A stretch of 64,000 bases of DNA from Calendula officinalis (Eukaryota; Streptophyta; Magnoliopsida; Asterales; Asteraceae). The stretch covers positions 5,089,001-5,153,000 of the forward strand of contig OY970824.1 in assembly GCA_963853835.1 (NCBI GenBank). Direction: 5' to 3'. Below, piece after piece: positions 59,157 through 64,000 of the stretch (its first letter is position 1; each line of letters opens with the position of its first letter). The notes below the pieces were generated by a model. The model was not told the origin of the DNA, did not search any database, and saw only the letters and a program-made list of their open reading frames with translations. Both the position numbers and the translations under genes were made by a program.

Positions 59157-60332
59157 ATGAAGAGGTCAGTTCGTCCGATATTCAGCGTTCTGTTTCTTGT
59201 GGCAGCTGCCACCACTCTCTGCTTCCGAATTATGGTTTCCGGCACCGGAAGACGGGACTTTTTGTACCGGAGCAACGTTCGGGAGGAAGAGAAGCGTCTG
59301 CCAGTGTTTAACGATACGTTATTAAGGTTTGCTGCGGTTGATTTAGCTGAAGATTCATTGAAGCAAGATGTCGAACAGTTGGTGGGCGGTAATATCCGAG
59401 GATTAAAAAACGGCCGGCAGCGTTCGTTTTTGTGGTCAGGTAAATACCGGATAGATATTCGAGCTCGTTCCGCTAGGGGAGTACCAGTAAATCTCCGGTC
59501 ACCGGAATTTTACCGACTCTGGTTAGATTTCCGGCGATATTTGCAAAATTGGTGGCGAAACCACCGGTTTCAACCTGATGTAATGTCAGATATGGTAAAT
59601 GTTGTAAAGACTTTAAAACCTGGTGTAAACAACAGCGTTTTGAACTCTCAATTGAAGTATAAAACCTGTGCTGTAGTTGGTAACAGTGGGATCTTGTTAA
59701 AATCAGATCTCGGTAGTGTTATTGATAACCATGAGTTTGTGATCAGATTGAACAATGCAAGAACAAACGGTTATCAACGCAATGTGGGTTCAAAAACGGA
59801 TCTTTCATTCGTAAACAGCAACATTTTGCATTTATGTGCAAGAAGAGAAGGTTGTTTTTGTCACCCGTATGGCGGAAAAGTTCCTGTAATCATGTACATG
59901 TGTCAAATGATCCATTTTCTTGATTACATTGTGTGTAATTCGTCACACGATGCACCATTAATGATCACCGACCCACAATTCGACATATTATGTGCGCGAA
60001 TTGTGAAGTATTATTCGGTTTCAAGGTTTGTTAAAGAAACTGGGAAACCGTTACAAGATTGGGCTGGTTCACATGATGGATCTAATTTCCATTATTCTTC
60101 AGGTATGCAAGCGGTTATGCTTGCTGTAGGGATTTGTGAAAAAGTTAGTATTTTTGGATTTGGGAAATCAGATTCTGCTAAACATCATTATCATACTAAT
60201 CAAAAAGCAGAGCTTCATTTACACGATTATCAAGCGGAATATGACTTGTATCAAGATCTTGTGGAGAGACCTGAAGCAATTCCGTTTATCTCAGATAAGT
60301 TCAAGTTCCCTCATGTTGTTATACATAGATGA
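59157..60332 (+). CDS. GALT29A: GT29 sialyltransferase-like beta-galactosyltransferase (GALT29A-like)
   Basis: Intronless 391-residue type II Golgi membrane protein. The ATG at 59157 gives MKRSVRP, followed by one membrane anchor (residues ~7-24, FSVLFLVAAATTLCF). I chose this start because it is the first ATG in frame and matches the Arabidopsis GALT29A N-terminus; the open frame upstream has no ATG. GT29 sialyl motifs are present: L-motif CAVVGNSGILL ... VIRLNNAR, S-motif HYSSGMQAVMLAVGICEK, motif III HHYH, and the VS-type His/Glu in HLHDYQAEYDLY. In Arabidopsis the enzyme adds beta-1,6-galactose to type II arabinogalactan of arabinogalactan proteins; despite the family name plants are not thought to make sialic acid. 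No defect is seen. A sister sialyltransferase-like gene is less likely because it would have introns. Confidence 0.93.
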   Translation: MKRSVRPIFSVLFLVAAATTLCFRIMVSGTGRRDFLYRSNVREEEKRLPVFNDTLLRFAAVDLAEDSLKQDVEQLVGGNIRGLKNGRQRSFLWSGKYRIDIRARSARGVPVNLRSPEFYRLWLDFRRYLQNWWRNHRFQPDVMSDMVNVVKTLKPGVNNSVLNSQLKYKTCAVVGNSGILLKSDLGSVIDNHEFVIRLNNARTNGYQRNVGSKTDLSFVNSNILHLCARREGCFCHPYGGKVPVIMYMCQMIHFLDYIVCNSSHDAPLMITDPQFDILCARIVKYYSVSRFVKETGKPLQDWAGSHDGSNFHYSSGMQAVMLAVGICEKVSIFGFGKSDSAKHHYHTNQKAELHLHDYQAEYDLYQDLVERPEAIPFISDKFKFPHVVIHR

Positions 60333-62472
60333 CACGTTTTATAATAATAGATTTCGTGTTTGAATTAGTTTAATTGTTTTTTTTTTTTTTTGTGTGTGTG
60401 GAATTCGTGATGTAACTATGTACTAGCAGGGTACCCGCGCAATGCGGCGGCGGGTACCCTGTGACTATATTTGTCGGCGACCAAGTGGTGGTGTTGGTGG
60501 TAAAAAATAAAAAGATTTGTAGGTCAACCCGAACCATTTCGTCATGCAATAAAAACAACCCGACCCATTTCATCGTGCAATAAGCTAGAACAACTCAATT
60601 TGACCCGACCATTATGTTAATAGGGCAGAGGTTTCAAACTCAAGTCCTACGGACCTACATGGTGCATGTTTTTGGTAAACATAAATTTATTTAAAAATAG
60701 CAAATGCAAGTTTCAAAAGGCCCTAAATGCATTTTATATAAATATAAGTGAAGGTGTCACATTAATATTGTGTATAAATAAAATAAGATTAATAACTTAG
60801 AATGTGAGTAAGTGGCGAGCATGAAAATGCCAATTAGAAGGCCGAGTTAGCAGGGTTTCATGGTGCTTATTCAAAACAACAAAATATGAATGTACCATCT
60901 TTTTGTTTGATTGATTCTTATTCTCCCGTGGGCTGCTAGGTTTTTAAGACTCTGATTTTGATTTTTTCTGCATGTACACATTCAACACAATTGATGTACC
61001 ATCAAAATGTTGTATAGAACAATGGTCCCAAAGCAAAAGAGTAAACCAAGGTACGAGTTCTATTGTTACCCATGTCGATATAAAAATGTGAGGATGATTA
61101 ATTATCAATAAATGGAAGTAAGATTAGTTGTGTACATGCAGAAAATAATCTAATCCCAAAATATATTATAAGAGTCAGAACATCCCAAAAGCAAAAGAAA
61201 TAAGAATTCAAATTAGAGATTGCTCAACCAAAACAAATAATTTCAACAGCAGCATAACTACAACATCATCTGTTAAATTGCATTAATGTGCAAACCTAAA
61301 TCAACGTCCTAATAAAAAATAATGGGATTATATTAGAAGTCGCATCAATTTTTGGGTCAAAATACCCACTTCTAAATAACATCAACAGCTTAAGAGTCTG
61401 AAGAGCACACATGCAATATGAGTCCCTTCATGTAACTTGATGAAAATTCAAATAAGCACCATAAAATGCTTCATCACACCAGAAAATGCTCTACAATGGG
61501 GACACGTGCCACTTGAATGTTGCATACCAAAAGTATTTTAACAATGACACCGTTTCTAGCTCAATAACAAAATAACCAATAGACATATAAACAATTATAG
61601 CAGCAAATCATGTCAATAGAGCATTAAAGAAATGAAATTTCCTTCCTAGCTGTCCCTCGCCATTAATGTAATCTCTTCATAGTCTTTTGCACTACAAATT
61701 CATAAATTTAAGCTAAAATTGTTGATTATTTTTTAATAAAGGGTTCTTTACAAGTGCAAACAAAGTGAAAGCGAACTTATATGTCCAATACCAAGATTTA
61801 GTGACTTGTGGCGTACAAAAGTAGAAGATCCTTAACCAAAGTATGATTGATAAATGCACAACAATTGACCTACACTTTCAAGTTCTCCATCAACCCTCTT
61901 ATGCAAATCGTTCTAACTCCTATTTGCTCTCTTTGCATTTTTATACACTTCTTCCTATGTTCCACTTAATTGTTCATTATCAACCTCATTTAAAAAATTG
62001 TCAATCTTTAAAGTTGTATTTACATATCTATGGTCTGCAAAAAGATGCCATTGCCACACTGTTTATATAAAATCAGCCACAACTATGTTAATCCATCTGT
62101 AAACATTCTTAAAAACGGACGTAGAACCACAAAAAAATATCCCCTAAAAATAAACAAAATATTATAATAACTAAAATTCAACATTCGATTCAATAATAGT
62201 TATTCATACTAAAAGAACTGGATCGATTAGATTACATAGTATATTCATTTAAACACTCTTGCCGTTAAATAGTACCAAAATTGAACACGCCAACAACAAA
62301 AATTCCGTTGTATAATCTCGAAATGATGTTATACACATCAACATTTAAATCAGTAGCGAATAACAAACCTGTAAGAGATTAACGATTAGACAAGAAACGA
62401 AGAAGATGAGACCAAGATGTAGGATAACAGCTGCTGCTAGAATCTCCTTGGATGTGTGTGCAACATAACATA

Positions 62473-62619
62473 ATGGGAGATGTTGCAAGACTGGAACTGA
62501 TCAAAGAGATGCAGAAGCTAATAGATGCGAAGAACACACAAATGAATACATTATCAAAAAACTGGATTGAAATCATGCGAAAAAATTTGAATGAAATTAA
62601 CGGCAAGGAAGGAAATTGA
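62473..62619 (+). other. Small unrecognised open frame, 48 residues
   Basis: It encodes a short, charged, helix-prone peptide (MGDVARLELIKEMQKLIDAK ...). The frame is open a further ~17 codons upstream, back to a stop inside 'gataacag', which could be an acceptor. It may be an exon fragment carried by the Helitron, in the opposite orientation. I do not recognise a family. Confidence 0.25.
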
Positions 62620-62966
62620 GGATAAACCTAGGATTATTGACGGAAGAACGCACAAGTGAATAAATTTCCATCGTTGCCTCAAGTTTGAATTTTAGATCTG
62701 TTCGGCCTCGTGTGTGCTGTATTTAGGGTCGCAAGCTTTGAGGAATCGATGAGCCGTTTATAGAATCGAGGAGGCTTGAATCGACAGGTGAGAGGAATGA
62801 ACGAATCGACGGGATGAACGAACGAATCGAGGAGGTTGGACATTGAACGGGTCTGCTAATCGATGAGGTTGGACATTGAACAACTGTGCTAATCGAGGAG
62901 GTTCAGCGAATACAACCCTTAATACGGAGCTTTAATATGATAAAGTTTAGATGCTCTAACAAATAA

Positions 62967-63046
62967 TTCCTTGTAGTTCAGCTGGTTTGGGTTATTGCCT
63001 TTAGAAGCCTTAGGTCGCATGTTCGAAACATGACGCCCATTTTTTT
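62967..63046 (+). repeat. tRNA-like (SINE head or tRNA pseudogene) sequence
   Basis: Box-A-like TAGTTCAGCTGGTTTGGG and box-B-like TGTTCGAAACA in correct order, followed by a T8 run. The acceptor arm does not pair, so it is not a functional tRNA. Confidence 0.45.
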
Positions 63047-63060
63047 TAATAAAAGTTATA

Positions 63061-63115
63061 CTTTCCATAATTAGAAAGTAATTGGCTGAATTTTCAGCCG
63101 GCTAATTATGGAAAG
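63061..63115. repeat. Nested hairpin
   Basis: Outer arms CTTTCCATAATTAG/CTAATTATGGAAAG and an inner GGCTGAATTTTCAGCC stem, near the 5' end of the minus-strand Helitron. Confidence 0.85.
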
Positions 63116-63143
63116 ATCCTAAATGCATTATAGATAGTAGAGA

Positions 63144-64000
63144 AGTGTCCCTTTAAGGGAATAAAATGATACTAGTGATAGAATGGGAAAGGAATATAAG
63201 ATGTAAAATAACATTGAATTTGAAGAAATTCCATGTTTTCTTGTTGTGATTTGAACTTGGTAGAAACATTTTGTTCTTTGTATGATTGTAGTATGTTCAT
63301 TTGATCTTTTGTTGTTTTAAGAACACAAGCTTTGCACACTATCTACATAATTGTTGTGTATAATAACTGGATCATGCCATATACTGATACATCAACGAAA
63401 AGGGTATATACAGACAATCTTTTTCTAACCTGAAAATAAAGAGTTGTGTGAGGAATTTGTATGGTCACGGTCTTGATTGCTTTTATATACCAAAAGTTCT
63501 AAGAACACAAGCTTTGTACATTATCTACCAATACTTGTAAATCTTGATTGCCAGTATAACTTTGTTCATTTAATAATATTATTGTGTTTATATCATATAC
63601 AACACTTTGATTTGATAAATAAGTTGGAGAGAAAAGTTAATGAATGTTAAGTGACTGGACTTTTTAAATACATAACAAAAGATTATCATAAATGTGAATT
63701 TTGACGTTCAATGTGTTAAAAGGAATATGGTAGATGGGATATATCTTAAACTTCAAATTATTCTCGAAATCGGCTAGTAATCTTTTAGTGATAAGATTTC
63801 TGAATGATTTTTTAGAGGTCATAAGTTTAAATCCTTCATAGGTAAATATTTGTCAAATGACCAATGAAAAGTTCAATACGGCCACTGCAACGATTATATC
63901 GTGTAAATCACGAGCAAAATTCGACGATCTTGGGAACCCGTTATATAAAAAATATCCTTCTAAATTATAATTTTAAATCATTCTCGGCATAAAAATGGTA
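63144..64000. other. Unannotated AT-rich end of the window
   Basis: No coding, RNA or repeat feature that I can support. 'aagaacacaagctttg' occurs twice (~63320 and ~63500). Confidence 0.4.

Larger units (their letters stand above)
60423..63143 (-). mobile_element. Probable non-autonomous Helitron, minus orientation
   Basis: Read on the minus strand, the 5' end is TCTCTACTATCTATAATGC (from 63143). The 3' end has a GC-rich hairpin with arms GGGTACCCGC/GCGGGTACCC, then CTAG (60426-60423) and T. The base before the 5' TC is T rather than the usual A, a small mismatch with the rule. No RepHel protein. Its 3' end lies 91 bp after the GALT29A-like stop codon. Bases 60470-62400 hold nothing I recognise. 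Confidence 0.58.

Noticed and set aside
62967..63046. Functional tRNA gene
   Set aside because: Box-A and box-B-like motifs are present but the acceptor and other stems do not pair. SINE-like or pseudogene is more likely.

Overview
This is a window of plant nuclear DNA, AT-rich, with GT-AG (and one GC-AG) spliced plant genes separated by many nested transposons. Family-level resemblance of the broken BAHD acyltransferase to anthocyanin/flavonoid malonyltransferases of daisies and chrysanthemums suggests an Asteraceae dicot. That is inference; no species is claimed.

Only two host genes look intact. The first is an 8-exon VPS4/SKD1 AAA-ATPase on the minus strand (13897-16411; exons sum to 436 codons plus stop). 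The second is an intronless GT29 sialyltransferase-like galactosyltransferase resembling GALT29A on the plus strand (59157-60332). Three further host genes are broken: a two-exon remnant of a sterol C4-methyl oxidase (1480-2518) with a Trp-to-stop change; a 10-exon subtilisin-like protease (minus, 4451-11779) with a nonsense codon and apparent frameshifts; and a BAHD malonyltransferase whose pieces are spread over 46643-53535, with a second partial copy at 32765-33698.

Layout: 1-1.4 kb, LTR fragment; 1.5-3.3 kb, SMO1 fragment ending at a Helitron-type 3' terminus; 4.4-11.8 kb, subtilase pseudogene with a MULE-type element (6337-7697) in an intron; 12.7-13.6 kb, small MITEs; 13.9-16.4 kb, SKD1; 16.9-23.4 kb, nested transposons (Stowaway MITE, foldback MULE-like elements, Copia solo LTR, hAT transposase, CACATGTG repeat arrays); 23.7-26.8 kb, Helitron; 27.3-31.05 kb, Ty3/Gypsy-type solo LTR interrupted by a Pack-MULE carrying the start of a V-ATPase subunit c gene; 29.2-47.6 kb, a duplication with a 13,878-bp offset holding a gag-only LTR retrotransposon; 47.8-53.1 kb, two solo LTRs inserted 26 bp apart in the BAHD gene; 54.4-55.3 kb, three Stowaway MITEs in a row; 56.0-58.3 kb, another solo LTR; 59.2-60.3 kb, GALT29A-like gene; 60.4-63.1 kb, probable minus-strand Helitron; then unannotated AT-rich DNA.

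The genes do not form a pathway. The most unusual structure is the very recent 13.9-kb duplication. Its internal junction lies in a foldback built around a hairpin in the BAHD coding sequence, and it could be a real template-switch event or an assembly join of two haplotypes.
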